DNA of 64,000 bases from Caulobacteraceae bacterium (GTDB lineage: Bacteria; Pseudomonadota; Alphaproteobacteria; Caulobacterales; Caulobacteraceae), in NCBI GenBank assembly GCA_030446805.1, contig JAUJMO010000001.1, forward strand, positions 887,241 through 951,240. Reading direction: 5' to 3'. This document shows, one piece after another, positions 45,011-54,083 of this stretch (position 1 is its first letter; each line of letters starts with the position of its first letter). A program made the translations under genes and the position numbers. The notes beneath the pieces were generated by a model that made no database searches, was not told the DNA's origin, and worked only from the letters and a program-made list of their open reading frames with translations.

Positions 45011-45230
45011 CTTTGGTCTCCTGGATGGGGTCCCACCGGCGTCAGTGCTCGGACGGGCTTGTTGAAGGCTCTACAACGCGGGCCGGACCGGCGCGTTCAG
45101 CGGCGAATCGAGCGCGCACGGCCGACAGACCGGCGCGCTCACGGCTGGATGAGCACGCCCGGCCTGGATCGCCCCTGTTCAGTGGGGCAGGAACCGCTAG
45201 GTTGGCCCGCACTTATTGGAGGAGACGCCT

Positions 45231-46631
45231 ATGCGTAGGCCGATGCTCGCCGCAGCCGCGGCCTTGGTGCTGGTCGCGCCGCAGCCAACCGGCGCGCAGG
45301 ACACGGAGCGGCATCAGGCCGCCCTGGTGGCCGGCTACAAAGCCGCCTTTCTCTGCAGCGGGATCTTCAACGCCGGCCAGACCGAAGCCCAGGTCACGGC
45401 CGACGATCTGACCGGCATCTATGCCGAGTATCGCGAGCCGATCGGCAAGCTCCCCGCGGTGATCAACCGGGAGGCCCGGACGGTTTCGGTCGCTTTCGCG
45501 CCGAACATGCCGCCGCGAATCGCCGCCTGGCGTCCGGGGCTGGGCTGCACCAACCTGCCCATCGGCGCCCGGCTCTCGACTGTGGCTGCCTTGCCGCGTC
45601 TGGAGGCCCGTCCTGCCCGGACGAACTGGGACGCCCAGCCCTGGCCGACGGGGGATCGCGGGGCTGAGGCGCCCGGCCCGACGCCGCCCGCCCTGGCCGC
45701 CCTGGTTCGGGCGGCCTTCGACGGAGCCAGCTACGGCAAGGGCTCCAAGACCACGGCGGTGATCGTCGTGGCGGACGGCCGCATCGTCGCCGAGCAGTAC
45801 CGGGCGGGTTACAACAAGCACACGCCCCAGCGAACCTGGTCGGTCGGCAAGAGCCTGGCCGCGGCGGTCGTGGGCGCGGCCGTCCTGGACGGCCTGGTGG
45901 ATCCAAAGGCGCCCGCCACCGTACCGGAGTGGCGCGGTCCGGGGGATCCGAGAAGCGCCATCACCCTGGACAACCTGCTGCGCATGTCCAGCGGGCTCTA
46001 CAGCGGCAAGGCCGGCAACCGCACCGATCGTCTCTATTTCGGGGGCACGGCGGTCACCGAGGAAACCGTGGCCCAGCCGCTCGAGGCCCCTCCGGGGAGC
46101 CGTTGGCTTTACGCCAACAACGACACCGTGCTTGCGGTCCGGGCGCTTCGGGCCGCGATCGGCGACGATCGGCGCTATCTGGCCTACCCCTTCACGGACC
46201 TGTTCTGGAGGATCGGCATGACCCGAACCACGCCGGAGACGGACTGGCAGGGCAATTTCGTCATGTCCAGCCAGGTCTGGACCACGGCGCGCGACCTGGC
46301 CCGCTTCGGACTGCTGCATCTGAACGACGGCGTCTGGAACGGCGAACGCGTGCTGCCGGCAGGTTGGGTCGATTACGTGACCACCGCCGGTCCGGCCCAG
46401 CCCCCGCCGGGAGCCTCTGGAGCCGGGCCGGGCTACGGCGCCCAGTGGTGGCTGTTCGGGGCGGCCCAGGGTCTGCCCGAGGACGCCTACGCCGCCCAAG
46501 GAAACAGGGGGCAGTACCTCATGGTCATCCCTTCCCGTCGCATGGTCGTTGTCCGCCGAGGCTTCGACGGGACGGGCGAGCGCTTCGAGATCGCGCGCTT
46601 CAGCGCCGACGTGCTGCGCGCACGAAAGTGA
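45231..46631 (+). CDS. Exported serine hydrolase (beta-lactamase fold)
   Basis: 466 residues from ATG 45231 (GGAGGAG upstream; the TTG 15 bases earlier is the ribosome site itself). The signal peptide is MLAAAAALVLVAPQPTGAQ. SxxK is SVGKS, YxN is YANN, and a late GNRGQ occupies the KTG place. The arrangement with a GMTRTTPETDWQGNFVMSSQVWTTARDLARFG segment resembles 6-aminohexanoate-dimer hydrolase and related esterases. Substrate unknown. Confidence 0.85.
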   Translation: MRRPMLAAAAALVLVAPQPTGAQDTERHQAALVAGYKAAFLCSGIFNAGQTEAQVTADDLTGIYAEYREPIGKLPAVINREARTVSVAFAPNMPPRIAAWRPGLGCTNLPIGARLSTVAALPRLEARPARTNWDAQPWPTGDRGAEAPGPTPPALAALVRAAFDGASYGKGSKTTAVIVVADGRIVAEQYRAGYNKHTPQRTWSVGKSLAAAVVGAAVLDGLVDPKAPATVPEWRGPGDPRSAITLDNLLRMSSGLYSGKAGNRTDRLYFGGTAVTEETVAQPLEAPPGSRWLYANNDTVLAVRALRAAIGDDRRYLAYPFTDLFWRIGMTRTTPETDWQGNFVMSSQVWTTARDLARFGLLHLNDGVWNGERVLPAGWVDYVTTAGPAQPPPGASGAGPGYGAQWWLFGAAQGLPEDAYAAQGNRGQYLMVIPSRRMVVVRRGFDGTGERFEIARFSADVLRARK

Positions 46632-46819
46632 GCGAGGTCGTCCCGAGGTCTCCACTCATTGCGGAGCGCCTCTTGTTGGGGAGCTTGTCATCCAGCTCAG
46701 AGCTCCGGAAGTTCCCGGTGAACGGCTTCCAGGACGGACCATGATCGGTGCAGGCCTGCCGGCCACGACCCACCTAGGTTTCCAGCGGGATCATCGCGGA
46801 TGACTGTACCGAGTTCATA

Positions 46820-47254
46820 ATGTCCGTTCCTGTTCAAGCTGCCGGGCACACCCCGTCCATCACCATCCGCCTGGACGAGACTATTCCGCGCGTTCTGGTC
46901 AGCATCGTGGGCCCGGCCAGCGGGCAGTTGGTTGCAGATCGATTGAGCCAAGCCTACCTCGCCCAGCCCGAGATCACCTACATGGACATGCTGTTCGACC
47001 TGACGGCCTATCGCGGCGCGGTCGAACCCCGGCACGTCGACGTCATCGTGGACGCATACCTGCGGGTCAACCGCCACCCGCTTCATCCGTGCCGCACGGC
47101 CTTTGTCAGCCCCGACCCGTTCTTCAACCACTGGGCGGATGCGATGAGCTTTCAGTTCACCGGGCGCGAGCACCGAGCTTTCGCCACCTTCGAAGCGGCC
47201 GAGCGCTTCTTGAACGAACCCATCGCGGAACGCCCGCCTTTCAGCGCGGCCTGA
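46820..47254 (+). CDS. Hypothetical protein, possibly STAS/SpoIIAA-like
   Basis: 144 residues without signal peptide. Order of strands and helices (ITIRLDETIPRVLVSIVGPAS, MDMLFDLTAYRGAV, RTAFVSPDPFFNHWADAMS, FATFEAAERFL) suggests a small alpha/beta fold like SpoIIAA. No family sure. It converges with the motE-like gene. Confidence 0.6.
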   Translation: MSVPVQAAGHTPSITIRLDETIPRVLVSIVGPASGQLVADRLSQAYLAQPEITYMDMLFDLTAYRGAVEPRHVDVIVDAYLRVNRHPLHPCRTAFVSPDPFFNHWADAMSFQFTGREHRAFATFEAAERFLNEPIAERPPFSAA

Positions 47255-47264
47255 GCCGCGCTCC

Positions 47265-47963
47265 TCAGGCCGCGGGCGGGCGCGCTGGCTGGCCGGACAG
47301 CATGGCCTGGGCGCGCGCCGCGGTTGCATCCGTCTGCGCCAAGCGGGCGGCGAGCCGCTCCGTCAGCTTCTTGGCGTCCGCCGGCGACATTTCCGCCAGG
47401 ATGGACGCGAGGGTCTGAGGCTTCAGCTTGGCCGCCACAGGCAGCCGAACGCTGTCCTCCAGCGTCGCGAAGATGGGCGCGGCGGCCTTGGGCTTCATCT
47501 TTTCATAAACGGTGACCAGGCGGTCCGCCTCGGCCGCCTTCTGGGTGTTGGCCTGGGTCGTGAGGGCCTGGAGCTCGCCCTTCAGCGCCATCAAGGCCTT
47601 GATCTTGGCGTCCAGCTTCAGCTCCGCCGCCGTCATCAGCTTGGTCTGGGTGTCGACCGCCTGCTCGCGCTGGTCCAGCTGCCCGCGGCGCTCGCCCAGC
47701 GTCTGCAAAATGCGCAGCTCCGACGGGCTCACGCCCGCCTCACGCGCCAGCACGGCCGCCGTGGGCAGACAGGCTTGGGCGGGCGCAGGGCGCGCGGCCG
47801 CAGGCGGGGTCTGGCCGACGGGCGGCTTCTTGGCGGGTGCGCTTTCCGCGTGCGCGGCGGGGGCCAGCAGGTTGGGCAGGGCGTCGGCTCCGGCGAGGGC
47901 CTTGACGGCCAGCAGGCCACCCATGCCGACGGCGACCATGGGCAGCAGACGAAGCTTGGACAT
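47265..47963 (-). CDS. MotE-family flagellar protein
   Basis: 232 residues. A membrane-anchoring segment at 9-25 (MVAVGMGGLLAVKAL), a Pro/Ala linker, a coiled coil (RRGQLDQREQAVDTQTKLMTAAELKLDAKIKALMALKGEL), then a MgtE-N-like domain (RLVTVYEKMKPKAAAPIFATLEDSVRLPVAAKLKPQTLASILAEMSPADAKKLTERLA). In alphaproteobacteria MotE acts as chaperone or partner of motor protein MotC/FliM region; here it lies three genes after fliL in the fliL-fliM operon. Confidence 0.82.
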   Translation of the reverse strand: MSKLRLLPMVAVGMGGLLAVKALAGADALPNLLAPAAHAESAPAKKPPVGQTPPAAARPAPAQACLPTAAVLAREAGVSPSELRILQTLGERRGQLDQREQAVDTQTKLMTAAELKLDAKIKALMALKGELQALTTQANTQKAAEADRLVTVYEKMKPKAAAPIFATLEDSVRLPVAAKLKPQTLASILAEMSPADAKKLTERLAARLAQTDATAARAQAMLSGQPARPPAA

Positions 47964-48539
47964 CTATCCTCCGCGGAGCAGCGCGGCGGCCTCCCGCAAA
48001 CGCGAGGCGGCCGCCCCCCTTCGAGCTTGGGGCTGAGACTCAGAGGTACCCGGCAAAGGTTGCCGAGGTGTTGCAGCGGCCAGCAGGGCCGCAAAGTCGG
48101 GCGGAGCTCGCAGCGGAGCTTCCGGTTCCGGAGCCGGCGCCGGAGGCGCCGGCCTTGGCGCCGGGCCGGCCGCACGAGATGGCGGCACCACGCTGGCCAG
48201 CGTTCGCGCGGAGGCCTGGACGGACTCCGCGGCCGCCTCCGCCCGCCTGGCCGCCAGTTCCGCCTCGGAGGTGAGCTGCTCCAGCACCGAGGCGGCCGCC
48301 CGTGCGGCTTCGATGCGCGGTCCCAGGACGCCCTGGGCCTCCTCCGTGGCCTGACGCAGCATCTCCAACCCGGTTTGCGCGCGCGCAGCCGCGCCGTCCA
48401 ACTCACTCATGGCCTTGATGAAACTGGCCTGGCTCTCGCGCAACGCACGAAGCCTGCCTTCCAGGCGGAATCCAAACGCCAGAGTGGCCACCAACAGCAC
48501 GGCCAGAAGCAGCTCGAGGCTGAAGGCGACCGGGCTCAT
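47964..48539 (-). CDS. DUF6468 flagellar-operon protein
   Basis: 191 residues. One N-terminal transmembrane helix (LELLLAVLLVATLAFGF) then a long helix rich in Ala, Glu and Arg (likely coiled coil), then a Pro-rich tail. Its place between fliM and motE and this architecture match DUF6468. Function unknown; perhaps a motor-associated membrane protein. The start overlaps the fliM stop by 4 bases. Confidence 0.75.
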   Translation of the reverse strand: MSPVAFSLELLLAVLLVATLAFGFRLEGRLRALRESQASFIKAMSELDGAAARAQTGLEMLRQATEEAQGVLGPRIEAARAAASVLEQLTSEAELAARRAEAAAESVQASARTLASVVPPSRAAGPAPRPAPPAPAPEPEAPLRAPPDFAALLAAATPRQPLPGTSESQPQARRGAAASRLREAAALLRGG

Positions 48540-49615
48540 CGTTTGACGCCCTTGGTCACAGCGCGCTTGGCGGCCGGGGTGAGCGGGGCCTCCACCCGGA
48601 CAGCGATATGATGGTTGCGCCGTCCCATCCGGCCCTGCGTCAGGGGAATGGCCCCGCAGCGCAGCTCCACCATGCTGTCAGGCCCAGCGTTAAGCATCAG
48701 AGTTTCGCCCACCTGAAGGTTCAGCACTCGCTTGAGCGACACCGATTGTTCGTCCAGCACGGCGCGGACCTCCATCTGCGTGGTCCACAGTTCGGTCGCG
48801 AGGTGGCTTTCCCAGATGTTGTCGCGCCCGAACTTCTCGCCCATGAACTGCTGCAGGAGCATCTTCCGGATAGGCTCCAGGGTGGCGTAGGGCAGCAGCA
48901 GCTCCAGCCGTCCTCCCCGGTCTTCCATGTCGATGCGCAGCTTGATCAGGATCGCGGCGTTTGCGGGCCTGGCGATGGCGGCGAAACGCGGGTTGGTCTC
49001 CAACCGGTCCAGCTTGAACGTCACGGGGGTCATCGGTTCGAAGGCGGCGGTCATGTCGCCCAGCACCACCTGGATCATCCGCTCCACCAGAACTCGCTCG
49101 ATGGTTGTGTAGGGCCGTCCCTCCACCCGCAGGGCCGTGGTGCCGCGCCGGCCGCCCAGCAGCACGTCCACCACCGAGTAGATCAGGTTGCTGTCGACGG
49201 TCAGCAGACCGAAGTTGTCCAGCTCCTCGGCCCGGAACACGCCCAACATGGCCGGCAGCGGGATGGAGTTCAGATAGTCGCCGAAGCGGATGGAGCTGAT
49301 GCTGTCGAGACTGACCTCCACGTTATCGCTGGTGAAGTTCCGCAAGGAGGTCGTCATCAGCCGCACCAGGCGGTCGAACACGATCTCCAGCATGGGCAGC
49401 CGCTCGTAGGAGACGAGCGCTGAGTTGATGATGGCTTTGACGCCGGTCTTGTCCGAACCGTCGTCGTTCATGTCGAAGCCGAGCAGGCTGTCGATCTCGT
49501 CCTGGTTCAGGACGCGTTCGCCCAGGCCGTCCGGGCCTTTGGCGTCGGCAGGGTCGGCTCCGGCGTCCAGCGCCGCGGCCCAGTCCTCCTCCATGGCGGC
49601 GTCGGCGTCGGTCAT
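48536..49615 (-). CDS. fliM: Flagellar motor switch protein FliM
   Basis: 359 residues. LNQDEIDSLLGF near the N-terminus is the CheY-P binding segment. The middle (MLEIVFDRLVRLMTTSLRNFTSDNVEV, LLTVDSNLIYSVVDVLLGGR) and the C-terminal SpoA domain (VRAVLDEQSVSLKRVLNLQVGETLML) complete it. It forms the C-ring with FliG and FliN. Its ATG overlaps the fliL stop. Confidence 0.96.
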   Translation of the reverse strand: MTDADAAMEEDWAAALDAGADPADAKGPDGLGERVLNQDEIDSLLGFDMNDDGSDKTGVKAIINSALVSYERLPMLEIVFDRLVRLMTTSLRNFTSDNVEVSLDSISSIRFGDYLNSIPLPAMLGVFRAEELDNFGLLTVDSNLIYSVVDVLLGGRRGTTALRVEGRPYTTIERVLVERMIQVVLGDMTAAFEPMTPVTFKLDRLETNPRFAAIARPANAAILIKLRIDMEDRGGRLELLLPYATLEPIRKMLLQQFMGEKFGRDNIWESHLATELWTTQMEVRAVLDEQSVSLKRVLNLQVGETLMLNAGPDSMVELRCGAIPLTQGRMGRRNHHIAVRVEAPLTPAAKRAVTKGVKR

Positions 49616-50229
49616 CAGCCGGTGATCAGCATTTCTTCGATCAACACGGCGTTCACCTCAGCCGGGGCGGCGACGAGGTTGATCCGCTTCAGTATCTCCA
49701 TACGCAGCTCATAGGTTCCTTGCGACCCCGAGAGATCCTCGGGCCGGAGCTCCCGAAGAAAGGTGGAGAACATGTCGTTCAGCCGGGGCGTGGCCGGACC
49801 CAGCGCCTCGGCCGTCTCGTGATCGGGCAGCTCCAGCGTCAGCTTCAGCTTCAGGTAGCTGGGCCGCCCGTCCGTCGACTGGATGTTCACGATCAAGTCA
49901 GGGAGGGTGTAGAAGACGACCCCGTCCGGCCCTTCCGCGATCACCGGCGCACCTTCCGCCGGCTTGTCGCCGCCGCCGTGATCGCCGCCCTTCTTGGCCT
50001 TTTTCTTGGGCTTGTGCTCGCCCCCCTTCTCGCCGTGACCTTCCTCCGCCTCAGCCTTGTCGCCGCCCAGCAGGAAAAAGGCGCCCGCGCCGCCACCGCC
50101 CAAGACCAAGAGCGCCGCGGCGGCCATGATGATCAGCTTCTTGCCTGGCTTTTTCTTGGCGCCGGCCTCGCCTTCGGCGCCGTCCGGCGCCTCGGCGGCC
50201 GCTTCCGTCTTGGCTTTCTTCTTGGCCAT
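49615..50229 (-). CDS. fliL: Flagellar basal-body protein FliL
   Basis: 204 residues. One transmembrane helix (KLIIMAAAALLVLGGGGAGAFFLLGG), a Lys/His-rich linker and the periplasmic domain FYTLPDLIVNIQSTDGRPSYLKLKLTLEL. It supports stator function. First gene of fliL-fliM-DUF6468-motE. Confidence 0.93.
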   Translation of the reverse strand: MAKKKAKTEAAAEAPDGAEGEAGAKKKPGKKLIIMAAAALLVLGGGGAGAFFLLGGDKAEAEEGHGEKGGEHKPKKKAKKGGDHGGGDKPAEGAPVIAEGPDGVVFYTLPDLIVNIQSTDGRPSYLKLKLTLELPDHETAEALGPATPRLNDMFSTFLRELRPEDLSGSQGTYELRMEILKRINLVAAPAEVNAVLIEEMLITG

Positions 50230-50260
50230 GGCTCACCCAAGCGCGGCCGGAGGGCCCGCA

Positions 50261-50279
50261 CCCGGCAAGATGTGCCGGG
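50261..50279. promoter_or_regulatory. FlbD-like inverted repeat upstream of fliL
   Basis: CCCGGCA-AGATG-TGCCGGG, perfect 7-bp arms and 5-base spacer, 32 bases before the fliL start. Identical arms to the element at 43308. So close to an early gene it may repress, as FlbD does at fliF in Caulobacter. Confidence 0.55.
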
Positions 50280-50283
50280 CGGG

Positions 50284-50298
50284 TTAACAAGCCGTTGT
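50284..50298 (-). promoter_or_regulatory. CtrA-like box upstream of fliL
   Basis: TTAA-N7-TTGT, 6 of 8 to consensus, next to the FlbD-like repeat. fliL is CtrA-regulated in Caulobacter crescentus; the match here is weak. Confidence 0.3.
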
Positions 50299-50450
50299 AG
50301 GTGGGCGGAGTTCGGGGGGCTTGACGACCGCGACCCGCACGCCGGGGCCAGGTTCTCCCTCTCCTCTGAATCTGACGCCCGGACAGCTCACCCCTCACCC
50401 CAACCGATTCAGCCCTCCTTAACTCCAGAGGTGTTCCTTGGGCGCTTAGC

Positions 50451-50465
50451 CGGCCCGCGGACTGC
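50451..50465 (+). promoter_or_regulatory. Candidate sigma-54 promoter of flgF operon
   Basis: CGGCCCGCGGACTGC. GG and GC are at the correct -24/-12 spacing of TGGCAC-N5-TTGC. It would start a transcript about 45 bases before the flgF TTG. Confidence 0.4.
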
Positions 50466-50519
50466 GGGTCCTGAAGCCGAGAACGGCGCGCCCATTCCGG
50501 GTTCAGGAGCGGCTGCGTC

Positions 50520-51254
50520 TTGGACAACACCACCTTCGTCGCTCTGTCGAAGCAGATGACCTTGCGCCGCGAGCTCGACATCGTGGCCAACAATATCGCC
50601 AATGCGGACACAGCGGGCTTCAAGGTCGAGAGCCTGATGAGCGGCGTGGAGCAGCGCCGGCCGGCCAAGGACGTGCCGCTGGATCACCCAGTGCGGTTCA
50701 CTCTGGACACGGGCGTCGCCCGCGACTTCGCCCAGGGCGCGCTCAAGCCCACGGGCAACACCCTCGACGTGGGGCTGGAGGGCGACGGCTTCCTCTCCGT
50801 CACGACGGAGGCCGGCCCTCGCTACACCCGCGACGGCCGGCTCGGCATGGACGCCCAGGGCCAGTTGGTGACCAAGGCGGGCGACCCCGTTCTCGACGAG
50901 GGCGGGGCTCCGATCGTCTTGCGCCCCGGCGGCGGTCCGCCCAACATCTCCGCCAATGGAACGGTGAGCCAAGGCGCCGCCGTGGTCGGCAAGATCGCCG
51001 TGGTGCGTTTCGACAATCTATCGGCCCTCTCCAAGGAAGGCGACGGCCGCTACGCCGCCGACGGCGTGGAGCCCCTCCCCGCCCCCGACGTCCAGCTCCG
51101 GCAAGGCATGGTGGAGGGCTCCAACGCCCAACCAGTGCTTGAGGTGGTCAAGCTGATCGAACTTTCCCGCGCTTACGAGCGCATGACCCGCATGGTCGAC
51201 AGCAGCCAGGACCTGTCGCGCCGTTCGGTCGAGCGGCTCGGCCGCAGCCAGTAA
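50520..51254 (+). CDS. flgF: Flagellar basal-body rod protein FlgF
   Basis: 244 residues with a TTG start preceded by CAGGAG. It has FVALSKQMTLRRELDIVANNIANADTAGFKVE and the C-terminal SNAQPVLEVVKLIELSRAYERM, both rod-family signatures. Proximal rod. First gene of flgF-flgG-flgA-flgH. Confidence 0.96.
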   Translation: MDNTTFVALSKQMTLRRELDIVANNIANADTAGFKVESLMSGVEQRRPAKDVPLDHPVRFTLDTGVARDFAQGALKPTGNTLDVGLEGDGFLSVTTEAGPRYTRDGRLGMDAQGQLVTKAGDPVLDEGGAPIVLRPGGGPPNISANGTVSQGAAVVGKIAVVRFDNLSALSKEGDGRYAADGVEPLPAPDVQLRQGMVEGSNAQPVLEVVKLIELSRAYERMTRMVDSSQDLSRRSVERLGRSQ

Positions 51255-51266
51255 GGAACCAGATCG

Positions 51267-52055
51267 ATGCGCGCGCTGAGAACCGCAGCCACGGGCATGA
51301 GCGCCCAGCAGATGAATGTGGAGGTCATCTCCAACAACATCGCCAACATGAACACGGTCGGCTTCAAGCGTCAGCGTGCCGAGTTCCAGGACCTCATGTA
51401 CCAGAATGTGGAGCGCGCCGGCGCCCGCACCAGCGATGCGGGCACGGTGGCGCCGACCGGCATCCAGATCGGCGCCGGCGTCAAGGCGGGCGCCACCTAC
51501 CGCATCACCGAGCAGGGTGCGGCCACCAAGACCGAGAATCGCTACGACCTGGCGATCGACGGCCAGGGCTTTTTCCAGGTGCTCCTTCCCTCGGGTGAGA
51601 CGGCCTACACTCGGGCCGGCAACTTCGCCCTGGACAATCAGGGCCGGCTTGTCACGGACGACGGCTATGTGGTGCAGCCGGAGATCACGGTCGCCGAAGG
51701 CGCACGCGACGTCTCCATCTCGAAGTCCGGCCAGGTGCAGGTGCTGCTCGGCGACGACCCGGAGCCGCAGGAGGCCGGCCAACTCCAGATGGCCACCTTC
51801 GTCAACGAAGCGGGCCTGGAGGCGATCGGAGACAACCTGTTGCTGGAAACGGGCGCCTCGGGCGCCGCGGTGATCGGATCTCCGGGCGACACGGGCTTCG
51901 GCACCTTGATGCAGGGCTATACCGAAGCCTCCAACGTGGATGCCGTGAGCGAAATCACGGCCCTGATCGTGGCCCAGCGCGCCTATGAGATGAACTCCAA
52001 GGTCATCAACACCGCGGACGAGATGCTCTCGGCGGCCAACCAGCTGAAGCAGTAA
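51267..52055 (+). CDS. flgG: Flagellar distal rod protein FlgG
   Basis: 262 residues, the family norm. MRALRTAATGMSAQQMNVEVISNNIANMNTVGFKRQRAEFQDL at the start, ASNVDAVSEITALIVAQRAYEMNSKVI at the end. It lies 12 bases after flgF. Confidence 0.97.
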   Translation: MRALRTAATGMSAQQMNVEVISNNIANMNTVGFKRQRAEFQDLMYQNVERAGARTSDAGTVAPTGIQIGAGVKAGATYRITEQGAATKTENRYDLAIDGQGFFQVLLPSGETAYTRAGNFALDNQGRLVTDDGYVVQPEITVAEGARDVSISKSGQVQVLLGDDPEPQEAGQLQMATFVNEAGLEAIGDNLLLETGASGAAVIGSPGDTGFGTLMQGYTEASNVDAVSEITALIVAQRAYEMNSKVINTADEMLSAANQLKQ

Positions 52056-52060
52056 GTTAG

Positions 52061-52918
52061 ATGACGCACGCTCTCCTCTCCTCGGCTCGCTCCCGCCGGA
52101 GCACGTCGCAGCCGCTGATCCGGGCCAGCCGGAAAGCCTGGGCTCCCGCTGCTGCGGGGACGAGCGGGCTCGTGGCAGTGCTGAGCGCCTCCGCGGTCCT
52201 GGCCGGCGCGCCGGTCACCCTCAAACACGCCCCCATCGACACGGACGGGACTGTCACCCTTGCCGAACTGTTCGAGGGGACAAACTCCGCCGCCGTGGTG
52301 AGCTCGGGCCCCAAGGGCGCCGGCAGCGTCGTCCTGGACGCCTCGCGCGTTCAGGCGGCCGCACGCGCCGCAGGGCTGAGCTGGGCCAATCCGGCCGGCG
52401 TGCGCCGCATCGTGGTCCGCGGCTCAGCCGCGGTCGCCGCCCCTGCCCCTGTCGCGAGCGTGAGCGCCCAGCCCGGCGTCGCCCAGTCGGGCGCGACGGA
52501 GGTGCTGACCTACGCCCGCAGTCTGAACGCCGGCGCGGTGGTCACGGCGGACGACCTGGTCTGGGCCGTGGTCGCCCGCGCGCCCCAGGACGCGCCCGCT
52601 GATGCGGAGGATGCGATCGGCCAGGCGGTGCGCAAGCCGGTGCGCGCGGGCACGGCGGTTTCCGCCCGCGACCTGGCCACGCCGCGCGTCATCGCCAAGA
52701 ACGACACCGTCTCGGTGCAATACCGCGCGGGACGAATCAACCTCACGCTTCAGGGCAAGGCGCTCACGCCCGCCGCTCTGGGCGAAACCGTCCGAATCCT
52801 GAATCCCGGCTCCAAAACGGTGGTGGAGGCGGTCGCGGCCGGTCCCGGCCTGGCCGTGGTCGGCCCCCAAGCCGAAGCCCTCAAGCTCCGCGGCCCCGCC
52901 GCCCTCGCCAGCCGTTGA
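52061..52918 (+). CDS. flgA: P-ring assembly chaperone FlgA
   Basis: 285 residues. A hydrophobic export segment at 33-50, then SAF-type beta-clip (SLNAGAVVTADDLVW ... VRKPVRAGTAVSARDLATPRVIAKNDTVSVQYRAGRINLTLQGKAL), typical of FlgA. It assists P-ring formation in the periplasm. Next to flgG, as in Caulobacter. Confidence 0.92.
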   Translation: MTHALLSSARSRRSTSQPLIRASRKAWAPAAAGTSGLVAVLSASAVLAGAPVTLKHAPIDTDGTVTLAELFEGTNSAAVVSSGPKGAGSVVLDASRVQAAARAAGLSWANPAGVRRIVVRGSAAVAAPAPVASVSAQPGVAQSGATEVLTYARSLNAGAVVTADDLVWAVVARAPQDAPADAEDAIGQAVRKPVRAGTAVSARDLATPRVIAKNDTVSVQYRAGRINLTLQGKALTPAALGETVRILNPGSKTVVEAVAAGPGLAVVGPQAEALKLRGPAALASR

Positions 52919-52926
52919 GAACCCCC

Positions 52927-53655
52927 ATGCGCCCGCTCGCCCTGCTCGTCTTCCTCCCCGTCGCGGCTTGCGGCGCCGTCGGCTCCACCCTGGAGGCTGC
53001 GCGCACGCCCCAGTTCACCCCGGTGTCCTATCCAGCGCCGGTGCTGGCCCACTCGCAAAGCGTCATGGCCGAGGCGCCCATGCAGCCGCCCTCCACGGCC
53101 AACTCCTTGTGGAAGGCCGGGGCCCGCGCCTTTTTCAAGGATCAGCGAGCCAGCCGCGTGGGCGACATCCTGACGGTGAACATCGACATCGACGACAGCG
53201 CTTCGGTGAACAGCGCGACGGCGCGCAATCGGTCCAACAACATGACCGCCGGAGTGAACGGTTTGCTCGGTCTGGAGAGCAGTCTGGGCAAGATCCTGCC
53301 CGGAGGCTTCGATCCTCGGAACGCCATCGGCTTCGGCGGGGGCTCCAACAGCGCGGGCCAGGGATCGATCAACCGTTCGGAAGCCATCCGCCTGACCGTC
53401 GCCGCCGTGGTGAGCCATGTGCTGCCGAACGGCAACCTGGTCATCCAGGGCCGCCAGGAGGTCCGCACCAACGGCGAGATGCGCGAGCTCAGCGTCGCCG
53501 GCATCGTGCGCCCGGAGGACATCACCGCCGCCAACACCGTGCGCCACGAGCAGATCGCTGAAGCTCGCATCAGCTACGGCGGACGCGGCGCGCTCAGCCA
53601 GACGCAGAAGACGCCCGCCGGTCAGGCCATCCTGGAGAAGATCACGCCCTTCTGA
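52927..53655 (+). CDS. flgH: Flagellar L-ring protein FlgH
   Basis: 242 residues from ATG 52927. Lipobox VAACG. It contains SLWKAGARAFFKDQRASRVGDILTVNIDIDDSA and the C-terminal IQGRQEVRTNGEMRELSVAGIVRPEDI, both diagnostic. Forms the outer-membrane ring. The TTG 12 bases earlier overlaps flgA and is less likely. Confidence 0.95.
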   Translation: MRPLALLVFLPVAACGAVGSTLEAARTPQFTPVSYPAPVLAHSQSVMAEAPMQPPSTANSLWKAGARAFFKDQRASRVGDILTVNIDIDDSASVNSATARNRSNNMTAGVNGLLGLESSLGKILPGGFDPRNAIGFGGGSNSAGQGSINRSEAIRLTVAAVVSHVLPNGNLVIQGRQEVRTNGEMRELSVAGIVRPEDITAANTVRHEQIAEARISYGGRGALSQTQKTPAGQAILEKITPF

Positions 53656-53751
53656 GGCGACCGGCTCGGGCGTCTCGACGTTGAAGCTGACGCTCAACGC
53701 CGCCCGGCGCCGACACCCAGAAGGACCTGAGCCGGGCAGCGGTCGCCCGCC

Positions 53752-53976
53752 TTATTTGTTCGTCCGGCCGTAGTCGTCGACGTCGACGCCGCCGTGCGGA
53801 TTGGTTCCCTCCGCCGTGTCGCCCTCGATGGTGTTGTCGGCCTCCAGCTCCTCGAAGGCGCCGGCGCCTTCGGTCAGCCCGCGTGAGCCCTTGATCCCGG
53901 GGTTGCGCTCCAGATCGTCGGGCGGGCCGTCGCCTTCGCCCCACTCCGGCGTGCTCGGATGCTTGGACGTGCTCAT
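53752..53976 (-). CDS. Small acidic hypothetical protein
   Basis: 74 residues, rich in Gly, Glu and Asp, probably disordered (GEGDGPPDDLERNPGIKGSRG). GGGAG lies before the ATG. No family. It faces away from a BON-domain gene; GGAAC occurs in both orientations between them, without a correctly spaced GTT. Confidence 0.5.
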   Translation of the reverse strand: MSTSKHPSTPEWGEGDGPPDDLERNPGIKGSRGLTEGAGAFEELEADNTIEGDTAEGTNPHGGVDVDDYGRTNK

Positions 53977-54083
53977 GAGGAACTCCCTGCGCTTACCGCT
54001 CTAAGCGCGGCGCCTCGCAGGGCGTTCCGCCGGAACCCTACGTCTCGGCCCGCCATTCACCAGACAGCCGCTGAGGAGCCGAG

